Shown here: in pieces, positions 20,663 through 30,558 of the stretch
Layout: each line of letters starts with the position of its first letter
How positions within the stretch are numbered: position 1 is the first letter of the stretch
NCBI RefSeq assembly: GCF_024586455.1
Contig: NW_026089624.1
Location: 25,686,069 to 25,750,068, forward strand
Reading direction: 5' to 3'
DNA length: 64,000 nucleotides
Origin: Bactrocera neohumeralis
Taxonomy: Eukaryota; Arthropoda; Insecta; Diptera; Tephritidae
Made by a program: the position numbers and the translations under genes
Notes under the pieces: generated by a model
What the model was told of the DNA's origin: nothing
What the model saw: the letters and a program-made list of their open reading frames with translations, nothing else
The model's database searches: none

Positions 20663-21006
20663 AGTTAATCACAATTGATTCATCTTAATATGTACTTTGC
20701 ACCGTCAGGGCAAGTTCTTTTATTAATACAAAACTAAGACTAAGTACATTTTGATAATTTAGTGCTATTTATACTACTTTATGGTAGTAGTTTCTATTTG
20801 CTGTCTGCTATATTATTTGAAGATAGACACACTATCTACAGTCGATTGTTTGTCGTTACAAACAGTCCCGAGAGAATAGCGTGTAGGAGATAACACTCGT
20901 TATGTGTGATACCATTTCTATTTCACACCATACACTGTATATTGGAATTGCTTATCACTATTTGTTTATGCGTGGTTTGATACAAACAAGAGATGTTTTG
21001 GTTTTT
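20663..21006 (-). repeat. 3' LTR of the errantivirus-type element
   Basis: 344 bp, about 97% identical to the right LTR. It contains the 7-bp CACTGTA segment missing from the other copy. It begins AGTTAATCAC on the plus strand. No clear 4-bp target duplication was recognised. Confidence 0.88.
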
Positions 21007-21129
21007 TTGTGAAATGAAACGTTCCTTAACTCTCCCCTGTGTTATTATGAAATGTCCTCATTTCAAGTCGTCTGGGCTTGGAGTCGACGAAGTTCGATCT
21101 CGTATGTCTGGCGGAATAATCGTTACTTT

Positions 21130-22423
21130 TTATCTTCTAAATGAACTCGATAGCATTTGCAAAATTTTACAGCAGCATAGATTAATAAAGCTAAAGGTAT
21201 TACAATAAGTATTAAGTACAATATGAACCTTTCTGGTTGTTCTTCAATAGAAATCATGTATTTATACATTTTTTGAATATTTGAAAATGTATAATCTGAA
21301 TTGGAGGTTAATGTTGTAGAACTTCTAATTGTTCATCTTGGTGGGCATGAATCACATCTTTAATTTCCTGATCGTGATTGAAATATACCTTGTTATCTAA
21401 ATTAGTACTGTGATTAAATTATAACATGTTCGGACCGTTAACACGTTGTCCGTTCCACAGATGTTCTCCATCAATAATTATATTTCCGTGATCTAACATA
21501 ATAAGTGGCCTATTATTTTCTTGAATAACATTACATTTTGCCTTATTAATTTCAAGCAATGGGATGGTACAGTTGTCGGGAGACTCCTGTTTACAAATAT
21601 TTAATCCCAGATAATTTTTACATTTGGAAGTTCTTTTGAAATTCGCTTCACATTTTGCAACTTGAGAGTCCAATCGGACTTTACCGTGTTTGTATGCTAA
21701 AGGTATTAAGTTATATAATTTACAGCGGTTATTTATTAGGGGATATTTGTATATTGTAATTATAGCATCTTTGTACATGCATACATGAATATCAGAATAT
21801 TCTAAAATATTAATTATGGGTATGTTGAAATCTTCTATGGAAGCAATTTCTTGAATGTCTTTGAGGTTTAGAGTATCAGAATAAAAGTTTCCTGTTTTAG
21901 CAAAATTAATGGTATTCGTGATTGTTTCTAATTCCTTGTAAACTTCTGTAATAATTAATTCTTCAGTAATTGACTTTGGTTCTAGTGTTTCTAGTATTTT
22001 GTTAATCTTCCGTTGCTGATTATTGTTTTTTATCAACTGATTGAGTCCTGTCTTGATCTCTATAAGGTCGTCATGGTCAGAAGTGCCGGTCACAAACTTG
22101 AGAATAGAACCTAAAAAGTTTAATGAGCGTTGGAGTCTACGATTAGAAGGTATAAGCTGTGTCTTAAGTGCCTCTATTTTATTAATAAGAATTATTTCTT
22201 TTTTGTTTTTTTCTGCAACGTATTTGGATTTCATGATATTCTCATATGGACCTAGGATAATTGACAAGTTTGCTACGTGGTACAGATAAGACGTATTTTC
22301 AAATAGGTAGACTGGATCGGTATCTGTTAAAACATACTTCTTGAATTTAAGATCTGTGATTAGATCAGAATGGGATACAACAAATAATAAAAATAGATTA
22401 ATTAATACCGTCTCGGATCGCAT
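21130..22423 (-). pseudogene. env-like ORF of the errantivirus-type element
   Basis: From the Met at 22423 the frame is open for 334 codons to a stop at 21419. It has a hydrophobic N-terminal signal-peptide-like stretch and a dibasic R-x-x-R cleavage-type site near residue 95, followed by a small hydrophobic segment, as in errantivirus env and the related baculovirus F proteins. A Cys-rich C-terminal half follows. Past the stop, a transmembrane-like segment and basic tail are recognisable in another frame near 21180-21240, so the ectodomain is cut off from its anchor. It is a defective endogenous copy. Confidence 0.83.
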
Positions 22424-23130
22424 TGTGTGGCTTGTTTGCGAATGTTGTCTTTATGAAGAATTTTCCCTCTCGTTGTAAGGATCATGTCCCCGCGATCTTC
22501 CTTAACTTTGTGCTGATTATATCGTTTAGCAATTTTATTCCTACGATCCGTTTTGGAATATATGATATCTCCTGGTTTATACGTGATGTTTCTTCGTCCT
22601 TTGTTGTGGTATAGCAATAGCTTCTCCTGATTGTTCTGAAGGATTTCTTTAATCTCGGGATACTTTTCGCGATTAAAGAAAGCTACTTCAGGTTTAAGTC
22701 CTGTAGACGAGTGAATTGTAGAATTATATTGTCGGATGCCATAAAAAGTTCTTCACCTGCAGTCGTATTATTTTCACTAGCTAAACTTGTACTGATTCGG
22801 AGATAGCAATACTTCGAATATTTGTCGGTAGAGCTTATATACATACAACTATTCATGTGAAATATGTCCATCTGTATATATTCTCCAGTTTTTCTTGGTA
22901 TTGGTGTTTTTCCAATAGGTTATATGTTTGGTTGTCGTTCGTATTTGTATGTCAAACAAATTTGACAGTCTATCGCTTCTTTCTTGCACATTTCTCTGAT
23001 GTTAGGCCAAAACTAGTTAAGCAATATTTCTTGCACATTGTTTTTATAATTTCGGTGTGCGCGTCTGTGTGTTTTTTCTGCTAATTCTAATTGTTCGTTT
23101 TGGTTAGTTATGTCAATTAGCAAGTTTGGT
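22402..23130 (-). pseudogene. Integrase with the central core deleted
   Basis: The HHCC-type N-terminal zinc-binding region straddles 22950-23080. The first catalytic-Asp segment (MDIFH, then STDKYSKY) is at about 22790-22870. The sequence then jumps to QYNSTIHSSTGLKPEVAFF (near 22665-22725) and the C-terminal DNA-binding tail (YKPGDIIYSK at about 22565). The middle of the core with the second Asp and the Glu is missing, a loss of roughly 100 residues, and frames change at the joint. Confidence 0.8.
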
Positions 23131-24063
23131 ACTATCACAAAGGTACAATTGGGAAAGTGGGAAAGAACATCATCCTTAAAGTGAAATATTAACTCTTCAT
23201 CTATTTTTAGTGCGTTAGTTATATTGGGTTTAGCTACTTGTTGTAGTTTTGTTAAAAAATCTTGCTTATTTTTGTAATAAAATGTGTGACGCGTCCTACC
23301 TGGAAAAGTGGTTTTGGAGTCAATTGCCTCTTTTGTGGGATCTAGAATAGGTATTATTTGATTTTTGAATGAGTTCAAAGGTTGTTTCACCCTCTTTATT
23401 TGGTCAGTTGCAGAGCTCTGTGCTGAATGTTGAGAACAATCTGTTGTGTTGTTGATTTGTTGACGGGAGAGTGCGTCAGCCACTACATTTTGGTGACCAG
23501 GTTTGTAGACAAGTTTGGGACTAAATTCCTCAATAAAATTCTTCCACCTTTTTAATTTGGTATTCGGGTTTTTTTCCGAAATAGAATGAATGAGTGATTG
23601 GTGGTCAGTATAAATGGTTAAATCAGTGATGCCGTATAAAAAATTGCGGAGCTTCTGTAGCGCCCACACGATTGCAAGAAGTTCTTTTTCATTTGTGCTG
23701 TAATTTTTTTCAGTGTCGGTTAACGTTAGGAAAAAAAAAGGCAATAGGTTGGCGAAATTGGGAGAAAACTGCTCCAATTGCTTGGTTACTGGCATTGGTA
23801 GTTAGTTCAAATAGTTTGGTAAAGTCAGGCTAATAAAGTTCTACCTGTTCTTGCAGAGCATCTTTTATTTTTCCTGTGGCAGTAATTGCCGGTTCATCGA
23901 GCTTTACTTCTACTCGCGCACTTTGATTTTTTGTAATCATTCCTGAGTCACCCCGTAGGTGTATAGTTAGTGGTTTAGTGATTTGTGCGAAGTTTTTTAC
24001 AAATTTTCTATAATAGCTAGCCAAACCTAAAAATAATCTGAGTTCTTTTAAGGTTTTTGGCAT
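23013..24063 (-). pseudogene. RT connection and RNase H
   Basis: 23830-24063 carries LRLFLGLASYYRKFVKNFA, the RT thumb/connection motif of Gypsy elements. 23013-23795 carries RNase H: STNEKELLAIVWALQKLRNFL, YTDHQSL (catalytic Asp) and VVADALSRQ. A frame change and small lesion around 23796-23829 separate the two. Confidence 0.87.
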
Positions 24064-24071
24064 TGGATACT

Positions 24072-24838
24072 CTTTTATAGCTTGAATCTTTCTTGGATTA
24101 ACCGTTACTCTGTTGTGTTAAATTATGTGGCCAAGGTACTCAACAGAGTCCTGGAAAAAATGCGACTTTTCGTTCGAAATTTTCATATATATTTTCATGC
24201 AGTGCATTGACTATAGTTCGAATATGTTTTATGTGTTCTCCAGGCGTAGAAGAAAATATTAAAACATCGTCTATATAAACGTAAGCAAATTTACCGATAT
24301 ATTGCCGCAAAATGTCGTCTATGCATCATTGAAAGATTGAGGGTCCGTTCTTAAGTCCAAACAGCATCCTAACAAACTCATACTTTGCGCCATTCACTGC
24401 AAATGCGGTTTTTTCGGGATCGGATTCCTTTATTAAAATTTGTCGGAATCCTGATTCTAAATCGATGGTCGAAAAAACTTTAGCTTTACCTAAATTCTGA
24501 ACTGTCATATTAATACGAGTATCATGTATAGGGTAGCGGTCGTTTATAGTATGTGCATTAAGTTTTTGGTAGTCGACCACCATTCTCCGTTTAGGTTTAT
24601 CATTTTCGTTTAATCCTTTCTTTGGAACAGTCCAAATAGGGGAATTGTACGGACTTTTACTCGGCTGAATTATTCCATTTTCTAAAAGCCTATCTATTTC
24701 TTTATTGACGAAGTCATGGTCTGCCACGGGGGAAGGGTATTCCTTTGTCCCAATAGGATCTTTTGTTTGCGTCCTAATTGTAGCTTGGATAGTAGTTGTG
24801 AAGGGTAAGGTGTCACTAATATTTTCATTTGCTTTCAT
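24072..24838 (-). pseudogene. Gypsy reverse transcriptase
   Basis: Motifs in order: IIQPSKSPYNSPIWTVPKKG, KRRMVVDYQKLN, FSTIDLESGFRQI (first Asp) and FAVNGAKYEFVRMLFGLKNG. A stop follows at 24326 after SIFQ, and then in the same direction YVYIDDVLIFS (the YxDD box, near 24280). Further stops follow in the thumb. The order and spacing are normal for Gypsy RT. Confidence 0.9.
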
Positions 24839-24884
24839 TATTTCCTTAATTTCCTCCTCATACTTGTCATTATATACAGTATAA

Positions 24885-25232
24885 TTAATGAAAGGTTCCT
24901 TTTTTCCTGCTATTTTCTTCTGGTACTTTTAAACTATAATCTAAGAGGTTAATCACTCCCTTAATTAATCTGAGACCTTGTTCACCTAAGATTATGTCGA
25001 ATTCTTTTAATTCGCTTATTTCAAAGAATAATAAGTGATGCCCGTACATTGTGATCACTTTTTCTGAATGTATAACCGAATAGCCATGTAGAGTTTTTGT
25101 TCTAAATGGTTTTATTGATACTGACTTACCTATGTTACAGTTCTTACTAATGTAGTTATTTGTGGATTCAGTGTCCACTAGTAAAGTGACGGGTGAGCCT
25201 GTTAGTCCGCCTTTCGTCTGGATGCATGGCAA
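24885..25232 (-). pseudogene. Retropepsin-like protease with altered active site
   Basis: The frame shows LLVDTESTNNYI at the position of the family's DTG(A/S) active-site triad: Gly is replaced by Glu (GAA for GGA). A flap-like region and an IILGEQGLRLI block, equivalent to the conserved ILG(x)D segment, follow. The substitution should abolish peptidase function (inference from the strict conservation of DTG/DSG). Confidence 0.8.
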
Positions 25233-25237
25233 CCCGT

Positions 25238-26379
25238 TTATTCGCCTAAAAAAGTACTGCCATATTCAAAATGTTCCTCGTAGTTAGAGATGTCCACTGA
25301 TTCTAAGTCAGCTTGTTCGGTTTGGTTGATACGCTGTACTTTATTGTGGTTAAAGTTTTGGGATGATACGTGTCTCTCCCATTTAAATGGGTTTTGTTTG
25401 TGAGGCGGATTTCTTGGTGAGTTTTGATGCGTTTGCTTAACGTATTGGTGTGAAAAGTCCACTTCCATTGGTATAGGTTTTGATTGTTGTTGGCCCTTTC
25501 GCTGGATGTAGCTACCAGAATTATGTTTTCTTCTCTCTTCATACGTTGGTTGCCGTTGAGGATTAACGCGATATGCTGGTCTCAATTGATGATTATTCCT
25601 TTGGTGATAAAAGGTGGTCTGATTTTCATGTCTCGAATCATGTCGACGGGGAACAGTGCTCTCGAAGTGTAGATCCTGATTATCGTGGTAGATGGTGAAA
25701 GCAATCGCATATGCTTCACCAAGGCTCTTTGGTTTATTTGAATAAAGTATACCTCTGGTGTAGTTGCTCCGGAGTCTCATAATAAATGTGCAGATGGCGT
25801 CATCACTCACGATTGATAATCTTCCAGTTCGCATATTTTCTTCCATTGTTTCTATTTTTGTTGAATCAATGTTAAGGATTGATGTATTTCGTCGTGGAAT
25901 TCAGTGAGAGTTTTACTTCCTTGCTTTTTCTTCATCATTACTTCTTTCAGAACATGTAGTGGTCGTTTATCCGAATATGTATAATCCAAGCGGTTGATTA
26001 CAGCATAGAAATTAAGTTGACTTCCATTAACTGATAGAACTTTAGAAGCAGCTCCTGTTATTTTTGCTCTGATTATGCATACGCAATTGTAATACTCAGG
26101 GCTGTATATAAATTCTTTTATATTCTCCATCTGTGTCCACACCTGGGTACGCCAAGGGTTATATTCGCCCCCTGCTCCGTCAAATGTTGGTAGGCATTTA
26201 AAAATGTCTGTACTTATTTGGCTTGCTTGTGCGTTTTGTGGTTTTAGAGCAGGCTTGGTTGGTACCCTGGTCATCGAAAACTGTGACTGTGTACTTAATG
26301 CATCAAAGTCGGTTTTTAGCGAATTGAGTTGAGTCGTAAGGACATCAATGTGTGCTTTGAGTGCTGCCGCCTCAGTCAT
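25238..26379 (-). pseudogene. gag of the errantivirus-type element, split by a frameshift
   Basis: 25852-26379 encodes the N-terminal part (start MTEAAALKAHIDVL; a CLPTFDGAGGEYNPWRTQVW block typical of Gypsy gag). 25238-25846 encodes the C-terminal part, rich in H/N/Q and basic residues, without a CCHC knuckle, as in many errantiviruses. The two are continuous except for a one-base change in an A-run near 25850, which creates a TAG in the upstream frame. Confidence 0.85.
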
Positions 26380-26695
26380 CTTAATAGCTTTTGCTTCTAG
26401 TTGGAATGTATTTTTGTTGTGTCAAAGGCTGCTTTCTTGCTGTTTGATCGAGGTGTAAACATGTAATCTTCTTTCTTAGATTACTGTTGTTTCGTTTTTG
26501 TTGGATTCGGCGCTGTCCGCTTTTTCAGGATCTGCTTTGAATCGTATGCTACTTTTTCAAGCACTTTGTATTGGAAGTCCTACTTCCCGTGGTATTTTAA
26601 TAATAATAATTAATTTATCCTTCTTTAGGATCGCGGAGTTCCTGTCTTTTCAAGGATGTCTCCTGGCCTTTTTTGATAGCAAGTAAAAATTTGCT

Positions 26696-26713
26696 ATCCC
26701 GGTTGAGCCCCCA
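26696..26713 (-). promoter_or_regulatory. Primer-binding site of the LTR element
   Basis: Directly inside the 5' LTR (minus strand) lies TGGGGGCTCAACCGGGAT. The leading TGG complements a tRNA CCA end, as expected of a PBS. I did not assign the tRNA. Confidence 0.65.
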
Positions 26714-27049
26714 GTTAATCACAATTGATTCACTTTAGTATGTACTTTGCACCGTCAGGGCAAGTTCTTTTATTAATACAAAACTAAGACTAAGTACATT
26801 TTGATAATTTAGTGCTATTTATACTACTTTATGGTAGTAGTTTCTATTTGCTGTCTGCTATATTATTTGAAGATAGACACACTATCTACAGTCGATTGTT
26901 TGTCGTTACAAACAGTCCCGAGAGAATAGCGTGTAGGAGATAACACTCGTTATGTGTGATACCATTTCTATTTCACACCATATATTGGAATTGCTTATCA
27001 CTATCTGTTTATGCGTGGTTCGACATAAACAAGAGATGTTTTGGTTTTT
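26713..27049 (-). repeat. 5' LTR of the errantivirus-type element
   Basis: 337 bp, the partner of 20663-21006. Because the element is on the minus strand, this right-hand copy is the 5' LTR and would carry the promoter. Confidence 0.88.
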
Positions 27050-27295
27050 AATACGCTTTTATTAGCTTCACTTGTATGTATGAGTTAATTTCCCCTACGC
27101 GGGAAATAATAAAAAAATTTATTTTTATTTTGGTCAGAGCACGAGCTCTGGCCGTCTTTATTCGAGTCTAAAAACGGACTGAAATAATTACAATTATCAA
27201 ACTTAAATGTAAGCTTAAACTAGCCTTAACTGATCCGGTCACCTGTCTTGCCTGGTGATCGGATTCCTATAACTCTCTTCTGATCGCTGCCAGAA
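27050..27295. other. Non-coding spacer
   Basis: No gene. It contains a GAGCACGAGCTCTGGCC motif and poly-A/T runs. It could be the edge of another LTR, but no partner copy was found. Confidence 0.4.
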
Positions 27296-27429
27296 CGTTG
27301 GCGCGTGTGCTGCGTTAGCAAAAGCTTGGGAGCGGAAGTGAAGTCTTGGTGTTGCAAGCAAACGTCGGCGCGTGTGCTGCGTCAGCGAAAGCTTGGGAGC
27401 GAAAGTGAAGTCTGGGTGTTGCAAGCAAA
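27296..27429. repeat. 67-bp tandem repeat running into the assembly gap
   Basis: Two units (27296-27362, 27363-27429) share CGCGTGTGCTGCGT-AGC-AAAGCTTGGGAGCG and end GTTGCAAGCAAA. The second stops exactly at the N run, so the array probably continues into the gap. Confidence 0.9.
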
Positions 27430-27529
27430 NNNNNNNNNNNNNNNNNNNNNNNNNNNNNNNNNNNNNNNNNNNNNNNNNNNNNNNNNNNNNNNNNNNNNNN
27501 NNNNNNNNNNNNNNNNNNNNNNNNNNNNN
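27430..27529. other. Assembly gap (100 N)
   Basis: Exactly 100 N, the conventional size for a gap of unknown length. Confidence 0.98.
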
Positions 27530-27794
27530 GATTTCTCAGATTGCATTTATAGAATTAAATTGTAAGCTTTGAGCTTAAAAATGTTGTGCTTTGAAATACA
27601 ATTAAAAAATTGGTAATATGAGCAAATGTGTAAATAAAAATGAAACGAAAAATAGAATTGAAATTTTTATTATTAACTGAATTATATAATATAAATTTGC
27701 GAACACGTATTCACCGCATAAATTGTCAAAATCAAAAAATATTTATACCGTGTAATTTTAAAATTTTAATTATGATATTGTGTTGAACGTTAGC

Positions 27795-27955
27795 AAGCAC
27801 TTTAGAGAAAACTCTTGAAATCCAGCGGAAAAGGCTAACATTCACTTATCACTAAAACTAATTTAAACCCTGACAACGTTAACGATTAATTTACCTGCAG
27901 GATAATTTCTTATCTGTAACGGAGCACATTTTGGAAATGGTGGAGAGTTTAATAA
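27795..27955 (-). mobile_element. Degenerate LINE scrap related to the 8.4-kb LINE
   Basis: The order of words TTTAGAGAAA, CTTGAAATCCAGCGGA, ATCACTAAAA and GAAAT-GT-GAGAGTTTA parallels 9627-9830 of the CR1/jockey-like ORF2 with gaps. No open frame remains. Confidence 0.55.
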
Positions 27956-28226
27956 TATATTAATATTTGGATAATACATTATTGTTACCGTGTATTAGTT
28001 AAACCTATCTGCGATATACTCGCGATTAGTCCGTATATTATTTCTTAGTACGTGTATCTTTTGAGATAAGAACGCAAGAAGAAAGAAAATAATAATAACT
28101 CAAAAATATACGTATGTATGTACGTATGTATATACAAGTATTTATATGCATGTAATTATGCTTTATGTTTGTATGTCGTTTCCCTTATATTTTCACACAA
28201 TTGTTATATATGTACATATGTATGTA

Positions 28227-29821
28227 TTAGGATGTCCGTTATTTACCAAATTGATTATTTTTGACAAGACGCCCCCTAAACTTTTAGTTTTCCATCTAAA
28301 AAAAAATATCAGACCATAAAAGGCCTTTAATTTTCATAATAAACCTTGCCCCAAATACGATACATTTCCCATTTAAATAACATGGGATTTTGCCACTATT
28401 TACGAATATTCATTTTTCTTTGGAACTTTTTCGTTTGTAGGAATAAAAAAGTCATATTCTTGTACAGAATTGAATGCTCTACAAAAAAGTCTTGACAATT
28501 TTTCGATATACTCACTCCTTTAAAAGTTATTAAAGGTTAAAGTTAACTTCTGCGTAATTTCTGGAATTTTCGAACTTTTACGGCATATTGAAATTTTTTT
28601 TTGTAAAATTGAATTGTTTATTCTAAAAAATATATTATGCCTATAGTTTTAAGATAAAAAATAAGAAAAATTTGCAAATCAAATAAAATTTAAACCAGGG
28701 TTCTCATTTACTACTCCGTAGCAGCAAAATTTCTAAAATTATTGCTATGCTATCGCTACCGCTCTCAATTTGTCGGGAGCCACAGCATAGCCTTAGCATA
28801 ACAATGTAAAGTATGTGCTCTACTCTGCTCCGAGTTTTGTTAGGTAAAAAAGCGGGAGCAAAAAATTAAATTCTGCGCTATGCTCTGGCGTAGCGGTACC
28901 AAAAAATTGGGAGCGGTAGCACAGCAGAGCTAATGAAAATTTTCGTGTGCTACAGCTCCCGCATGTGTTTGTTGCTTTTTTTTTTCTTTTTTGCTATTTT
29001 CTGTCACAATATTTGAATTAATTGAATAATTCAAACAAAAAAATGTTATGCAAATCATTTTGGCACTTGTTGCGTCAAGTGACTTTATAAATCTAAAATC
29101 AAATATTTTAAGAAATATATTAATAAAGTGAATTAGATAATAATTGAATAAATTATAAAATTTTTTTTATTAAGTAAAATATTTACCATTTTACCAAAAA
29201 CATCATCTATTCCAAATGTATTACAATACTCAATTACTATGAATTTTCGAAATTATTTTAACTCCATATACTTTCCCCCTTTTTATATACATTAGGGTGT
29301 TTTTTTTAACTATTAATTATTTTCAGTCCCGTCACGAAATATCCTTGGAAATACCCCAAAAAAAAATTTCCTGAAAATTTTAGCCCTAAATATTAACATT
29401 AAGAACTGGACCGAGGCATGTAAAAACTTTCCATAGAAAATACACTACAACCCTGATTTTTTATCTTTAAATTCCTATAGATCAGAGGTATTTTATGGCA
29501 TCCCTTTGACTTTATAAATAAATTTTAAAGGAGTGAGTATATCGAAAAATTGTTAAGACTTTTTTTGTAGAGCATTCAATTCTGTACAAGAATATGACTT
29601 TTTTATTCCTACAAACGAAAAAGTTCCAAAGAAAAAAAATATTCGTAAAAAGTGGCAAAATCCCATGTTATTTAAATGGGAAATGTATCGTGTTTGGAGC
29701 AAGGTTTATTATGAAAATTAAAGGCCTTTCATGGTCTGATATTTTTTTTTAGATGGAAAACTAAAAGTTTAGGGGGCGTCTTGTCAAAAATAATCAATTT
29801 GGTAAATAACGGACACCCTAA
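28227..29821. mobile_element. Non-coding element with ~300-bp terminal inverted repeats
   Basis: The left end TTAGGATGTCCGTTATTTAC and the right end, read in reverse, TTAGGGTGTCCGTTATTTAC begin arms of about 300 bp (28227-28530 and 29520-29821) that differ at few positions. TA flanks both ends (28225-28226 and 29822-29823). There is no coding capacity. The centre (28700-28975) holds a GC-richer cluster of degenerate GCTCTGCT/GTAGCGGTAC words unlike the arms, possibly a further insertion. It is a MITE-like or fold-back element of a TA-inserting family. Confidence 0.85.
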
Positions 29822-30106
29822 TATGTATGTAATACGTATATGCAATATAACGAAATGCGCGAAAATAAGTATACAATTTTTTATATATTTGTAAATATAT
29901 CAATATTAAATATGTGAGTATGTATGCAAATGTTTTGTTAATTCCATCTGCATACGATTGTTCAAAAAGAACACGAAAAAGAAATTTCGATAAGTACCCG
30001 ATGCCCGCACATACCTACTTATATACTATAAGTATGTATATATGTATAAATGCGAATACGTAAATATGTATGTTGGTTAATTTTAATTTTTCACTGTTTG
30101 GATATG
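29822..30106. other. Non-coding spacer with TATG microsatellite-like DNA
   Basis: Short TATGTA/TACATA runs; no gene seen. Confidence 0.5.
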
Positions 30107-30558
30107 TAGGGGAGACCGGGATACCTGCGGCACTTTTTTTTGAACCTGGATATCTCAGAAAATATCCAACGAATCGAAACTTATGTAATCTTGAACGAGT
30201 CTCACATTATTTAAAAAGAAGATGTTGGAGAAACTTTTCTTGAAATTGTAGCGGAGACAAATTTATTTAAGGCTAATTGAAAGTCAAATCTGCTGAATGT
30301 ACCCCGGGGCGGGGTAGCTCCGGCAATTGCTGGGGAACCTTCGTCGTTCATGTGGTGAGATTTAGTTATTAAATAAAAAGCCCTTTTTTAATCTTTTTAC
30401 GTTTTATTAAATATAAAGGGATAAACAAAAAGCATATTTTATGGTACTGTAGTTAAAAGCGTTGTCTCCTTGGCTTTTTTTTATTAAATATAGAGAGATA
30501 AATAAAAAGCATATTTTATGGTACTTTAGTTGCCTTCTTGGCTTTAAAAAATATATAG

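Larger units (their letters stand above)
20663..27049 (-). mobile_element. Errantivirus-type Gypsy LTR element with env (defective)
   Basis: Two direct repeats, 20663-21006 and 26713-27049, are the LTRs. Between them, in minus orientation, are gag, protease, RT, RNase H, integrase and a third env-like ORF, the gene order of insect errantiviruses (17.6/297/ZAM group). The LTRs differ by about eight substitutions and a 7-bp indel, so insertion was not recent. Stops and frameshifts occur in gag, protease and RT, and the integrase core is deleted. Nothing here can be a functional virus. Confidence 0.9.
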
